Shown: positions 21,319-32,008, counted from the stretch's first letter. The stretch: 64,000 bases of DNA from Adiantum capillus-veneris (GCA_014529385.2 CM043942.1:111038141-111102140), one strand, 5' to 3'. The notes: generated by a model from the letters alone, not told the origin. Numbers and translations are program-made.

Positions 21319-23534
21319 ATGGCGCAAGCTTCCGCACCAAGTGAACGTGATCCCTTGGGTGCCAAGAAGAAGAAGGACGAAGCATCGTGGTGGGATGAAG
21401 TGCATTCCCGAGTGTTGGGAAAGTCCGGTGGTGCACGCACATGGAAGTGCAAACTATGCGGCTTCGAACGGCAATCCGGTACAACCAAAGTCCGTGCTCA
21501 TCTCCTTAAGCTTGAGGAACAACAAGTAGCAATATGCAAGGCCGTCAACGAGCAACGGTTGAAGGAATTTGAAGCCAAGGATGCCGCCATGAAAGCCAAC
21601 AAAGAAGAGAAAGAATCAGCAAGGCCTAAGCGTTCCGTAATCGACCCCAACAACTTGGTTTTTCCCTCTTCTACATCTTCTTCATCGGTTGGTGGTGATA
21701 GCAATGCGACAACGACGGAGACGGCGGCGACATCTTTTCACTCGGCATTTTCAATGCCTAATACTACTCCGGTCTCCACCCCCAACTCTCAGCAACGCAC
21801 CCTACATACCACTTGGGATCCAAAAAGGAAGGAGGATGTGGATGCAAGTGTTGCCCGCTTTTTATATCACGATCACATCCCCTTCATAAAGGCTCCGTAA
21901 GATTTACTATCATTTTCAATACAATCAAATAGTAAATACTAATACCTCTTGTGTGCAATGTCTAGGTCAGAGTACTTCAAGACCATGTGCACGAGGATTG
22001 GAGAGTATGGGGCACACTACATGCCACCCTCTTCCGAGGCCCTCCGCACTACTCTACTCGATAGAGAGAAAGCCGTAGTGGAGATGGCAACCCTCAACAT
22101 GAAAAGGCAATGGACGAAGTATGGAGTGACCCTCATTGCGGATGGATGGAGCGACACTAGGAGGAGGTCCATCCATGGCATTGTTGCCTATTTCAAAGGG
22201 GAGATGTATTTTGCCCACTCCCATGATGCCACGGAGACGGGAAAATCAACAGATGTCCTTGCGAGTGAGTGGGCCTCCGCCGTAGAGACCATTGGGTCGG
22301 ACCTTGTGATAGGTTTGGTCACCGATGGGGAGGCATCAAACAGGGCAGCCGGAGCTATTTTGGAAGGCACTTATCCTCACATCACGGTGTCTTTTTGCAT
22401 GGCACATTGCCTTAACAACCTCTTGAAGGATTTCGGCAAACTACCTTGGACAGAGCCTCTCATTGCATCCACGTCCAAGGTGGTTGCTTTCATCAACAAC
22501 CACAACATACTTCGAGCCGAGTTCTTGAAGCGGTCGGGGAGCAAAGTGCTTCTAAAGTATTGTGAGACCCGCTTCGCCTACAACTATCTAATGGTGAACC
22601 GCTTTGTAGAGTGTCAAAGTGCAGTGCGGCAGCTCTTCATCAATACAGAGTTTGCTCATACTACCCATGCAAGTACAGTCGCAGGGATCATTTGTACAGG
22701 GAAGGTGGAGGATCCCGAGTTCTGGGAGTCCCTAAAGAGTATTGACAAAATGGTGAAACAGTGATCCACTTGCTTAGAGTGATGGATGGTATGCAACCTT
22801 GCATTGGCAAGGTCTATGAAGCAATGGATCGCATGGTCGAGGCCCTTGAAGAGTATGAGCAGGACCCAGATAGGCTCGAAGAAATCAAAGAGCTTTGCAG
22901 TAGCAGGTGGAATGCCTATAGTTCACCTCTTCATGGTGCAGCTTTTGTGTTGGACCCAGAGTTCCAGGGTGCAAGGCAGGAGCATGATTCGGAGGTAAAT
23001 ACACATTGGAACACCATCTTAAAGAAGCTTCACCCTGAACGTGACATGCAACACAAGATAAAGGATCAGCTTGCATTTTACAGGGATATGTGAGGATCAT
23101 TTGGGACAGCCGATGCCCAAATTGATCGCACCAAGATTTCCTCCGTCTTGTGGTGGCAAGAAAATGGTTCAGATGGTCCCGATCTTCAGCGACTTGCCGT
23201 CTGCATTCTCAGCCAAGCGGTTAGCTCCTCTTGCTTGGAGCAATTGTGGAGTGTATATAGCCACATTGCATCTAGAAAGAGGAACCGACTTGGAGTGGAG
23301 AAAGCAAATGACCTTGTTTTTGTCAATGCAAACTTAAGAATTCTTTGCAAGTCAGCATCCAAAGTGACAGATCCCTTTCTACAGTGGGAGATGGAGGCAG
23401 AGGCAGAGGTGCTTGGAGAGACAGGAGGATCTACGCATGAGGATGAGCCTATGCAGGAGGATTGGGATGATATTCACGACGTCCAGGACTCCACTACAAA
23501 TTGGGAGGGGGGATGCTCTTCTGCCCCTACCTAG
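21319..23534 (+). pseudogene. hAT transposase (BED finger, DUF659, dimerisation), nearly intact
   Basis: Would excise and reinsert hAT-family elements by a DDE mechanism in the nucleus. Exon 1 (21319-21896) has a BED-type zinc finger: WWDEVHSRVLG, then CKLCGF and a downstream R..HL block. A 69-bp intron (21897-21965; donor GTAAGA, branch-like TACTAAT, acceptor TCTAG) joins in frame. Exon 2 carries the DUF659/catalytic core with LIADGWSD, GLVTDGEASN and FCMAHCLNNLLKDFGKL. The hAT C-terminal dimerisation motif SSSCLEQLWSVYSH followed by KRNRLGVEKAND lies at about 23218-23310. Only two lesions are seen: a frameshift at about 22762 and an in-frame TGA at 23091. About 700 codons in total, the usual size for the family. 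The start is the first ATG before the BED finger. Confidence 0.88.
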
Positions 23535-24160
23535 AGGTGAACTTCAGGCATGAGTCATGACTCATTGCTCATTGGTTTTTGATATTTGTTTCCTTTGTGG
23601 CCGCCGGCTTTGCCCCCTTTTTGTATTGCACTACCATATGAGTGATTGAGTCTTGACATGTCACCTATTGACTCTTACAGTTGTTATTTAGCACTCTTAG
23701 CCTCTACATGTCTTTTTGTAGCGCCTTGGCTAGCCTTGTAAGCCATCTTTATAATCTATGATCTATCATCTTTTTCCTCCAAGCTTTTGTGTAGAGCATG
23801 GACTCTAGATTCTATTCTTCAACTCTGAGTTAATGTTCTTTCTATGAAGGATCAAGATTCAAGATGCTTTTGTGAAGGATTCATGTATTGTGTATTGCGC
23901 AATCGTGTGTAAGCCTTGGAAGTTGGCCCTTAAGACTGAAGAATCATTGCAGACCATGCCTGAATAGGATTCTACTTGGACTAACGGGTGTGTATGGCTC
24001 TCCACTAACATATAGGTCAAATCCAACCTAATTTAAGCATATTTTAAACTTACCGTTCCGAGCCCCGTTCCCGTTCTGTCTTTTGGGGGGGGGGGGGCCG
24101 TTCCGGAAACGTTCCGGAGGCCCCCGTTTCCGTTCCCCGTTCCCGTTCCGGGTAACTTTG
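23535..24160 (+). other. hAT-1 3' region and right terminus
   Basis: Non-coding. From about 24050 it becomes a mosaic of CCGTTCC and CCCGTTCC repeats, broken by a G run, leading to the right tip. Nothing else is recognised. Confidence 0.8.
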
Positions 24161-24162
24161 GT

Positions 24163-25143
24163 TTGAACACCACATTGGAAAAGATTGAACGATTTTTTTA
24201 TTGGCCTAAAATGCGAAAAGATGTGTTTCGTTATGTCACACAATGCACTATATGTCAAAAAGTAAAAGCTCCTCGGGGTAAGCAACAAGGCCTCTTGCTT
24301 CCGCTGCCTATTCCCGAGGGACCTTTTCAGGATATCTCTATGGATTTTGTGACTAACTTACCACCAAGTCTGCATTCAAGGAACACTCAATGTTTAACAA
24401 TTGTTGATCGTTTCAGCAAATTTTGCATGTTGATTCCTTGCAAAGCCACAATTACTGCACAAGATGTTGCACGATTGTTCATTAAGCATTGGTACGCCCT
24501 CTGTGGTTTGCCAAAGTCCATTGTTTCAGATAGGGATGTTAAGTTCACGTCCAACTTTTGGCGTGCACTCTTTGAAAATTTTGGCACAAAGTTGAATTTT
24601 TCATCCGCTTTTCATCCACAGTTAGATGGTCAAACAGAAATTTATAATCAGTTGGCTTTTGATGTGTTAAAATCTTATGTTCATGATCAGCAGTCTCAAT
24701 GGGAGCTCTTTCTTCCATTGGTTCAGGCTATTCTAAATGACTCCTTTTCTTCTGCTATTGGTCGAACTCCGTATGAGGCAGCTTTTGGCCGTCCGTTCCA
24801 GTCACTTTTGACTAGATCGGTCAGTCAAACGCTTGATGCCAATGCTGAGAGTCGGTCATTGGATGAGATTTCTGAGAGTGTGAAGCTTCGGCTAAGCAAG
24901 GCTCATGAATCTTATTCTCGGCACGCTAACAAGCATCGTCAGGAGGTCTCGAACAAGGAAGGAGATTGGGTATATCTAAGAATCATAAAACAACGTCTTA
25001 AGCAAGTTGCAAAGAAATGTCCTAAGTTGTCTTTTCGTATGTATGGTCCATTTCCAGTTATCAAAAAGATTAATGAGGTTTCAATGAAACTGCAGTTGCC
25101 TAACTCATGGTTAATGCACAACGTTTTCCATGTTCTTGGTTGA
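24163..25143 (+). CDS. Gypsy-2 integrase, part after the hAT insertion
   Basis: 326-codon open frame that inserts element cDNA into chromosomes when complete. It begins in the zinc domain (FYWPKMRKDVFRYV, then CTICQ), whose histidines lie left of hAT-1. The catalytic core shows SMDFVTNLP (first Asp), IVSDRDVKFTS (second Asp) and FHPQLDGQTEIYN (Glu). A GDWVYLRI-type SH3-like C-terminal domain and PFPVIKKI follow. The stop at 25143 comes one frame before the chromodomain. Codons are well preserved, in contrast to the RT part. Confidence 0.88.
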   Translation: MNTTLEKIERFFYWPKMRKDVFRYVTQCTICQKVKAPRGKQQGLLLPLPIPEGPFQDISMDFVTNLPPSLHSRNTQCLTIVDRFSKFCMLIPCKATITAQDVARLFIKHWYALCGLPKSIVSDRDVKFTSNFWRALFENFGTKLNFSSAFHPQLDGQTEIYNQLAFDVLKSYVHDQQSQWELFLPLVQAILNDSFSSAIGRTPYEAAFGRPFQSLLTRSVSQTLDANAESRSLDEISESVKLRLSKAHESYSRHANKHRQEVSNKEGDWVYLRIIKQRLKQVAKKCPKLSFRMYGPFPVIKKINEVSMKLQLPNSWLMHNVFHVLG

Positions 25144-25413
25144 AAGTGTTTCAGAGAACACCTCCAAAGGACGTTTGGGAAGAAGAAGAACCATAGATCA
25201 TCGATGAAGCTGAAGTCATGGAGCCGGAGCAAGTCTTGTTGCATCGGTTTCGCCATGGGTCAAAGAAACAAGTACGACAAATATTTTTTGAAGTTCAAAG
25301 ATCGAGGAACCCATGAAGCGGTGTGGGTAGACGAAGAGTTCTTCAAGGATTATCCAGAGTTGTTGGCAGACTACAAGGAAGCCATGCAGCTCGGTACCAG
25401 TACCTCACTTTAA
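25144..25413 (+). pseudogene. Gypsy-2 chromodomain-like C-terminus
   Basis: After the stop at 25143 the translation continues in shifted frames with EVMEPEQVLLHRFRHGSK, KYFLKFKDRGTHEAVWVDEE and a final LGTSTSL. This aromatic W-x(n)-E pattern is the chromodomain-like tail of chromoviruses, which steers integration to marked chromatin. At least one frameshift separates the two halves (near 25270). Confidence 0.7.
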
Positions 25414-25424
25414 AAAGGAGGGGA

Positions 25425-26759
25425 TGTCACGTGACATCCAACCCTATGTGTCCGTGGACAAGCTACACCATAACAGGGTTTCCGTCAAGTCCAGTCGGTT
25501 TAGATTGGAAGTGATCTGGCACTTTTGTGAGTCTATTCGTAGACAGTGCATGCCCAGTCACTTTGTGTAGATGCATATCCTCTGGTTGCACACTGCATAA
25601 GCATAAATATTTTCATCAGATTCCATCAGAGTCAGTTTGGGGATTTTTAAAGTGACTTTATCCTATTTTTCCCTATTTTTGACAATTTTCACTTATTTAT
25701 TAAGTGACTTTTGTTGGGAACTAAGTAGGGCAAATTGGGTAAGTTAATATATAAGCAAACCCAAGTTAACACGATTGGGCAGATGAGCAAGGAGCATAGC
25801 AGGCTTTCCAAGCAACAGGTACTCCCTCCCTCTCTCAACAAGAACCTCTCCAAGCCATCCTTGGTGAGACCACCCCCATCAGCCCTAGCGTTTTGGGATC
25901 GCCAGCAAAGCCTCCATCATAGTCACAAGGGACGCATTCCGGGACGGGGAACGGGGGACGCGGGACGGGGCTCAAATGGATTTTTAGTGTAAAAAAGAGG
26001 GCAGGACAGCAAGTGGGGACGGGAAGCCCCGAAAAAGGCGTCCCTTGTTACTATGGCCTCCATCCTTCTCCCCAACAAGCCATCGCCAGCAAGGTCTTCA
26101 CCTTGGCGTTTTTCCCTACCAGGCAGCCCCTACTCCAGCGTTTTGCTAACGCCAGCAACACCTGCAAGAGGGCAGCGTTTTCAGCCATAAACGCAGCCCA
26201 ACACCTGCTACAGATCAGCATTTTCAGCCTTCGACATCAGCCCCAAAAACGCAGCCTGATCGTGCAAAGACCTCAGCGTTTTTATCACCCATATGAGCCT
26301 CGGCAAATCAGGGATTTTCAGCCATAAAAACAGCAGCAAACCAATCATTTTCAGCCTCCCAAAGTGGTCCGGATTCTCAGCCCTTACCCCTTTGTGGACA
26401 GCAAATAGAAGAGCATCGAATTCAGCCCTAAAGTCATCATCGTCGTCATCGGCATAGTCCCCGTTTGCATCAGTCCATGCATCATCATTGTACACCTTTG
26501 TGCAATCAAAAGTAGACCACTCTCGCCGACGAGAGTGGGGCCTTTGGAGGAGGGTTTTACAACCTCTCGGGTGTCGTATCTCTCTTCTCTCTTTCTCTCA
26601 GTCTCATACACTTCCACGCACAATATCCACTCACTTTGTTCCTGATCATAGCACTAAAGACGGAAGGCTCTCTCCTTCCCTAAGAACTAAAAGGAACCTT
26701 GAGCAAATATAGATCACTAATCTTGAGAAAATACAACATTCATTCCGCTGCACCTAACA
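25425..26759 (+). repeat. 3' LTR of Gypsy-2 (with a nested miniature element)
   Basis: Starts TGTCACGTGACATCC and ends CACCTAACA. It matches 15427-16620 throughout, apart from an added 146 bp (element plus one target duplication) at 25918-26063 and about 16 bp (tggcgtttttctcccc region) missing just after it. The purine tract AAAAAGGAGGGGA lies immediately upstream. Confidence 0.92.
25918..26055. mobile_element. 138-bp hAT miniature element in Gypsy-2 3' LTR
   Basis: Perfect 8-bp duplication GCCTCCAT (25910-25917 and 26056-26063). The 18-bp inverted tips differ at one base: CATAGTCACAAGGGACGC on the left and, as reverse complement, CATAGTAACAAGGGACGC on the right. The interior is rich in GGGACGGGG. 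The homologous 5' LTR at about 15915 is the unoccupied site. No coding capacity. Confidence 0.95.
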
Positions 26760-26764
26760 ATTAA

Positions 26765-27428
26765 ATTGATGCAACCAAGAATGAACAATAGTAGCATCCA
26801 TCTTACCGTCATACTTACTGAAGGTCAACTTCTAAGTGACGGGGTTGTTGGAGTCTGAATCTCTCCTTAAGCTACTTGATGAACTACCAACATCTTTGAC
26901 CGGCTCGGATTTCAAGGTACTTGTAGGACCAACTCTTGCATGCGTTGGCTCTCTGCGTCTCACGCTCTAACTCCAAGGCCTCTCGTTTATCTTCGGCCGC
27001 CAAGCGCGCTTGCTCACGCTCACGCTCCAAGGCTACCCGTCTATCTCCGATCGCCAAGCGCGTTCACGCTCTTAGACTAACCGTCTTTCTTCGCGCTCGC
27101 GATCCAATTCGGCCTTTCTTTCTTCCGCCGCCAAGCACGCTTGCTCGTGCTCACGATCTAAGGCTGTTGTTCGTTCTTCGCATTCATGATCCAATTCTGC
27201 CTTTCTTTCTTCGCGCACGCGCTCCAAGGCGGCACGTTGCGCTTCTTGTTGTATCATCATGTCCATCATCGTCTTGACCAAAGCCTCCATAGGATTTGGT
27301 GCAATCCTTGGCATAGATGGGGAAGGGGGAGGGTCGGAGAAACCTCCTGGTGGGGAAAATTCTTCTTCGCCACCACCATGCTCATCACCCCTATGCGAAG
27401 TATCCATTCCGCTTCGGGTAATGACCAT
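26765..27428 (-). pseudogene. Gypsy-1 gag, N-terminal part
   Basis: The minus strand starts at ATG 27428 (MVITRSGMDTSHRGDE, like MVVTRSRMDTSHTGDE in Gypsy-2). It runs through the same proline-rich segment and charged Glu/Arg/Ala repeats, with a frameshift near 27070, down to the Gypsy-2 insertion point. It continues in the gag piece at 15421-14484. Confidence 0.82.
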
Positions 27429-27882
27429 ACACTGAAGTCTTTAGTGCTTGAGTTCACGAGGAACTTGGGTTCTTCTGGTTCTTGGGTTCTTGAGAGTTCT
27501 TGAGGGTCTTGAGTTCTTGAGGTTCTTGAGGTTCTTCTTTAGCTTGCAATCTAAGTTAGAGAAGAATCTTCTCTTACTCGAGCTCTTCTCTTTCCCGCGG
27601 GCGCACCCTTGGAGGCCTTGTGCTGACACCAAGGTTGCTTTTCCCACCTCACGTCAATTGGTTGGCCGCTAAGTGCACGGTCCGCTCTCAATGAGTGAAA
27701 AGAGAAACAAGGGGAGGCTGGACAAGCCCTTCTTTCTTGGGTTTCCTATCACTCTTCAACAACATGATTAGGAATCGACACGCCCAAGAGGACTTGGGTT
27801 ACATGCGACCGCAACAAGCAAAAAAAATTATGTGGTTCTTTCCTTGAGTGATACAAAAACACTGCCAAAGCTTTGATACCAA

Positions 27883-29092
27883 TGTAAGGTGCAGCGGAAG
27901 TGAATGTTAAACTTTGCTCAAGGTGAGAGCTCCGGACTGTGCTCAAGGGTTCCTTTTACTTACGGAAGGAAGAGCCTTCCGTTTCTTTAGTGAGAGAGTG
28001 CAAATGATCACAAACAAAGTGGATAACACTGTGAATGAAGGTGATGAGACTGAGAGATAGAGAGAGAAGAATACGACACCACAATGTTGTCAAACCCTCC
28101 TCCAAGGGCCCCACTCTCTATGGCGAGAGCGGTCTACTATTGATTGCACAAATCTCTACAATGGTCTAAATGCAATGGTCTTGCTAACGATGTCGACGAC
28201 AACGATGATGACGACGAGACGAGCTGAAAACTCAAAACGCTAGGGGCTGAAATCTGCAAATCTTGTATCTACTAAATTCTGACTCTATGTCGGTGACGAC
28301 GGCGATGACAACGATGCGACGACGATGCGTTGAAAATGGAGATGCAAAAATCTGCGAATAGCGGGCTGAATCTGCAAACACTGGCTGATCTGACCGCGCG
28401 GCAAGGATCTGTTGCGGGAAGGTGAGATCTACGAGGTTTGGGGGCTGCGGTATGGATCCGGATAATTGCTGAAAATACAAAACGCTGATGCAGAAAGTGG
28501 TTCTGTCGCCAAGGAACTGCAAAACGCTAGGGTGATTTGTTGCTCCAAAAACGTTAGGGCTGATGTTGATATCTGCTGCAAAACGCTAGAGAATTTGTTG
28601 TCGCCAGGTTGATCTACAACTTGCAAAACGCTGGGTCTGATCTGCAAATGTTGAAAACGCTAGGCTGTTCTTGATGGCTGAAAACGCTAGGTTGTTCCGT
28701 CGGGGGTCTTGCTGAGAAGGTGCACTATCAGACACTTGGTCCATGCTGCCTCTTCTACCAGAAAGTGCTAGTGCTAGCTTTTTCTTATATAGTCACTTGC
28801 AAGATTTGCCATACCCAGTTTCCCAACAAAGTCACTTATTAATAATAAGTGAGAAATGGCTAAAATAGGAAAAATAGGTTCTGTGCACTGTAAAATGCTC
28901 ATGATGGATTCTAATGGTAATGCCGATGATCATGTTGTGTGCAACCAAAGGATATGCAACTACTCTAAGTGCTTGGACATGCACTGCCTGCAAACAAACT
29001 CACAAAGGTGCCAGAACACTTCCAAAGCTAACTGAACCCTTGTCATGAAGTACCTTGTCCACATGCACATAGGGTTAGATGTGCACGTGACA
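27883..29092 (-). repeat. 5' LTR of Gypsy-1
   Basis: 1210 bp bounded by TGTAAGGTGCAGC on the low side and GTGCACGTGACA on the high side (plus strand). The adjoining sequence at 27865-27882 (GCTTTGATACCAA) is the reverse complement of the same tRNA-Met-like primer site seen in Gypsy-2. Confidence 0.88.
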
Positions 29093-29591
29093 CTTGCGAT
29101 CCCCTTGAGGTGTTTGGTCACATACCTCACCTTCGACGCTTTTCAGAAATTGCCGTTTGCAAAGACAACTTCAAACTGTTGAATGAAAGTACTGGTAGCT
29201 TTTTCCCTTCGTCAAAAGTATCAAACTTGACTGAATGTTCTGAAGTCTAAAGACGACCTTCATATCCTTCCCGAAAAGATGGGTTTTCTTGGCTATGGTT
29301 CTGAATTGGTGTTCTTTGATATTTTCTGAGTTCTGAAGTATCTTAAGCATTCCGCTCCTCGGATTCTCTATGTTCTTGAGCATCATGCTCTTGTCGCCTT
29401 CTCAGAGAATCCCAAGTCTTGTGTCGACTTCTTGCAGCGAGAAAATTTTTCCAAACTCTGCGAGCTTTTTCCGGCAGGACTTAAGGTTCTACCTGCTAAC
29501 TTCTCTCTTGGCTTGTCATGGTTTCTTCCCGTATCTTCCCACAGTCGTCCTCCTTTACAGAGAAAGAGAGGAAACCATGCTCTGATACCAC
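29093..29591 (-). other. Leader of the outermost LTR element with primer-binding site
   Basis: About 480 bp of internal sequence next to the 5' LTR. The primer-binding site (29575-29591) reads GTGGTATCAGAGCATGG on the minus strand, matching the initiator tRNA-Met complement. A 71-codon minus-strand frame (29386-29171) may be the start of its degenerate gag, since the region continues after Gypsy-1 at 13042 with gag-like sequence. Confidence 0.65.
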
Positions 29592-31485
29592 TGTCACAAA
29601 CGGGAGCGCATAGAAATATAGAATATACTCGGATAAATAGAATTTATCACTTAATACTGAAGACAGAGGATATAGAGAGAAATAGATAGAGAGAGAGTGA
29701 GCAGATCAACACAGTACTAGGGACCAGAAGATGGGCTAGTCCCCCCCCGTAATAGTATCTTTATTACTGAGAAGAAGTCTATACAAGCACTTGAACCGAA
29801 CATATTACCACGTTTGTTCTAGAACAAGATTTGATGGTTCCCAGAAGCCTCAGCTTCCTATTCCTAGGGCAAAACCCTATTCCAAGGAACTTCCGTTCCT
29901 TATTCCAAATCCTCGAGAACCAAGGTACTCGCCTTTGGATCTCACCTTCCAGACTCGGGGTATAGCATCCCTGCAACTCTCTCTTTTGACTCGGTTTCCA
30001 GAGTCCTCTTCCTGCAGAATAACTCTGCTTTCCTCGGACACAGTCCTTCCTTGGGAATCTCAACTTCTGGATCCCCAACTCGAGAGTATACCACTCTCGG
30101 GTCCATAGATCTACGTCCCAAACTCGGGTACAAAACCCTTGGGCTGATCTTTCTCTAGTTCCTCAGAGCACTTTCTCTTGCAGAGGCTTATGCCTTCCTC
30201 TGCTCCTACTCCCTCACTAAGAGGAAGTACACCTGCAAACAAATACTAAGAGATCATGACATGAAAATCGTTACCTTCAAAGTCTCGACGCTCGAAACGC
30301 AACTCGGTTCTCGAAAAGCAATTCCCCGGAAGAGATCTCTACAAAGAAAATCCTCTCTTCCAATCCTACACACAAAAGAGGTGTGTTCTCGGGTTCCTTC
30401 TCGGAAATCAGCCCCGTCTGCGACATTTATGGGCTGAAAACAGAGAAAAACAGCAGCTTGTCGCGATGGAAACATGCTCCGTAGGCGACGGAACTCGCGC
30501 ACTAGGTCCTAGCAACATCTGGTACACTTGGGGCAGCCATGGGCATCACCGGCAACGTCTTCTTTGCGGCTGAAATCTGCAGCAGCATCTTCTCCTTGCA
30601 AAAATTGGTCTACCCTGTGAGAGAGAGCGTGTGATGCTTTTATAGCTCCCTGGCCACGACAAAGATAGCAGAGCATTGGATGCCTGCGTAGAGATCGGGG
30701 CCTTTTTTTTCGCTATTCTGCCACACACACACACACAGAGCACTGGTGGGCGGCCGGCGTATTTTAAAAATAGTCTGAATCTGCCCAAAAACTCAATAAA
30801 ACCTTATAACTTAAAAACGATGCTTTCACAGCACTTCATGGGCATCCCTGGATGCAATCACACGTACAGATGCAATGCAGACATAGACTTCCTCGCAGGA
30901 AAGCATCTGCTTTCCCAAAAGCAATCCTGCTTTATCAAAAATCATCCGTTTTTCCTCAAAGTTTCCTTTGAACCCATCTTCATTCAAGTGCTAGCTCTTC
31001 CTTGTACACAATTCGGAATTTCCTCCTGACTATGGATATTTCTTTTCCGATGCACCCGTCACCCACCTTGTGACACATCATGAATATCCATCACCTAGTC
31101 CTTTCCTACCGAACTTACGGTACAATCTCCTTCACAATGCTCTATGTTACCCATCCTATGATGCATCAGAGAGGTCCGTTCCCGGATGGTCGAATACTTC
31201 TTCGATGCTCCCTGTCACCCATTCGATGTGACGCATCAAAAGTACCCGTTCTTGGTGGCCTTACAGATATTCCCTTTCATAGTGCTCTTGTCATTACTCT
31301 GAATGACGCACTAGGAATACTCTGTACTCGGATGTCTCCAATGAGAAAAAACCTCTCACTTAAAATTCCAATAATTCATTTAGAATTATTTTTCTTGGTG
31401 TTCCAAGCTAGAAAACCCTCTCACTTATATATTCAATAATTCATTTAGAATTATTTTCCTGTCAAATAAAGCCAATTTGGCAACA
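29592..31485 (-). repeat. 5' LTR (1.9 kb) of the outermost element
   Basis: 1894 bp, TGTCACAAACGG to TTTGGCAACA on plus. Its high-coordinate 665 bp repeats at 9997-10667. On the minus strand the LTR would carry the promoter. No coding sequence is evident; short open frames inside are not conserved between the two copies. Confidence 0.82.
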
Positions 31486-32008
31486 GGGCAAGTTTGCAAA
31501 TTCATGTTTCCGATGTGGAAAATCTGGGCATATGCAGTCCGAATGTCCTGAACCGGTTTTGCAACCACCTCCTTCAGCAGTCCCATCACCTGCTTCTGTT
31601 TCTATTGGCAAACCTCTTGGTGAGGTTAAGCAGAATGGAAGCTTGGTTGTTAATGTAACTCCCAATGTGGAAAAAGGGAAAGCCAAGTCTTCACAGTCTA
31701 CAGCTCCGAGTAATGGCAATGCTGCAAAGGGTAAAAATGTGGGGTCTAGCGAGTCTGGTGCTTGGGTGGTACCCAAAAAGACGGTGAAGATTCGCACTCC
31801 TCCCTCTTCTCGTAATTATGTTCCACCTATGAATACAAATAAGAATGTATCCTTCAAGCAGCTTCCATGTAATGACAATCATACGTTGATTGACGCATGG
31901 GAAAAAGCGATGCATTCTTATAAAGATGTGCTCCTTGGTGAGACTTCTACCCCACATTTGAATCCTGCAGAAACCTATTCCGCAATGACTCAATGCATTA
32001 GCCCTTGA
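31486..32008 (+). pseudogene. L1 ORF1 C-terminal part with zinc knuckle
   Basis: In-frame reading from the LTR junction gives CFRCGKSGHMQSECPEP, a CCHC knuckle, followed by a 150-residue Pro/Ser/Lys-rich tail ending at 32008. This is the usual end of plant L1 gag-like ORF1 proteins, which bind element RNA. The N-terminal part lies beyond the LTR insertion and is absent from the window. Confidence 0.8.

Larger units (their letters stand above)
20658..24160 (+). mobile_element. hAT-1: hAT DNA transposon inserted in Gypsy-2 integrase
   Basis: 3503-bp element with perfect 8-bp target duplication GTTTGAAC (20650-20657 and 24161-24168). Imperfect inverted tips: left CAGAGTAAGAAGGAACGG, right (reverse complement) CAAAGTTACCCGGAACGG, agreeing at 13 of 18 positions. 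Both subterminal regions are dense in GGAACGG/CCGTTCC repeats, the usual place for hAT transposase binding. It encodes one transposase gene on plus. Removing it restores the H-H to C-C spacing of the gypsy integrase zinc domain. Confidence 0.94.
15427..26759 (+). mobile_element. Gypsy-2: Ty3/gypsy chromovirus inserted in Gypsy-1 gag
   Basis: Plus-strand element with LTRs 15427-16620 and 25425-26759 (the latter holding a 138-bp insertion), perfect 5-bp duplication ATTAA (15422-15426 and 26760-26764), primer-binding site at 16621-16638 and polypurine tract AAAAAGGAGGGGA before the 3' LTR. Order is gag-protease-RT-RNase H-integrase-chromodomain, as in Ty3/gypsy chromoviruses. Integrase is interrupted by hAT-1 (20658-24160). 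RT/RNase H carries several frameshifts, so the copy is dead. Removing it rejoins Gypsy-1 gag exactly. Confidence 0.92.
13048..29092 (-). mobile_element. Gypsy-1: Ty3/gypsy element (minus), internally deleted
   Basis: LTRs at 13048-14183 (3') and 27883-29092 (5'). Flanks CTTGT (13043-13047) and CTTGC (29093-29097) are probably a mutated 5-bp target duplication. The 3' LTR begins CG instead of the expected TG, also a likely mutation. Inside are the N-terminal half of gag (27428 down to 26765, continuing at 15421 to 14484 across the Gypsy-2 insertion) and the chromodomain end (14460-14192). Protease, RT, RNase H and most of integrase are missing, so gag is fused to the C-terminus by a large deletion near 14465-14500. 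It is the same family as Gypsy-2 but noticeably diverged. Confidence 0.85.
9997..31485 (-). mobile_element. Outermost LTR element of the nest, coding-poor, one LTR truncated
   Basis: Minus-strand LTR retrotransposon that hosts the whole nest. Its 5' LTR is 29592-31485. The 3' LTR survives only as 9997-10667, cut at the junction with LINE copy C. Next to the 5' LTR is a primer-binding site (29575-29591) complementary to the initiator tRNA-Met 3' end. Next to the 3' LTR is a purine tract. With Gypsy-1 removed, the internal region is about 2.9 kb (10668-13047 plus 29093-29574). It shows only a degenerate gag and no protease, RT or integrase. It is best described as a large retrotransposon derivative or an ancient gypsy-like element, depending on relatives elsewhere for mobility. 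Confidence 0.75.

Noticed and set aside
24028-24288. Minus-strand frame spanning the hAT-1 right end
   Set aside because: Composition artefact of GGAACGG repeats, crossing an insertion boundary.
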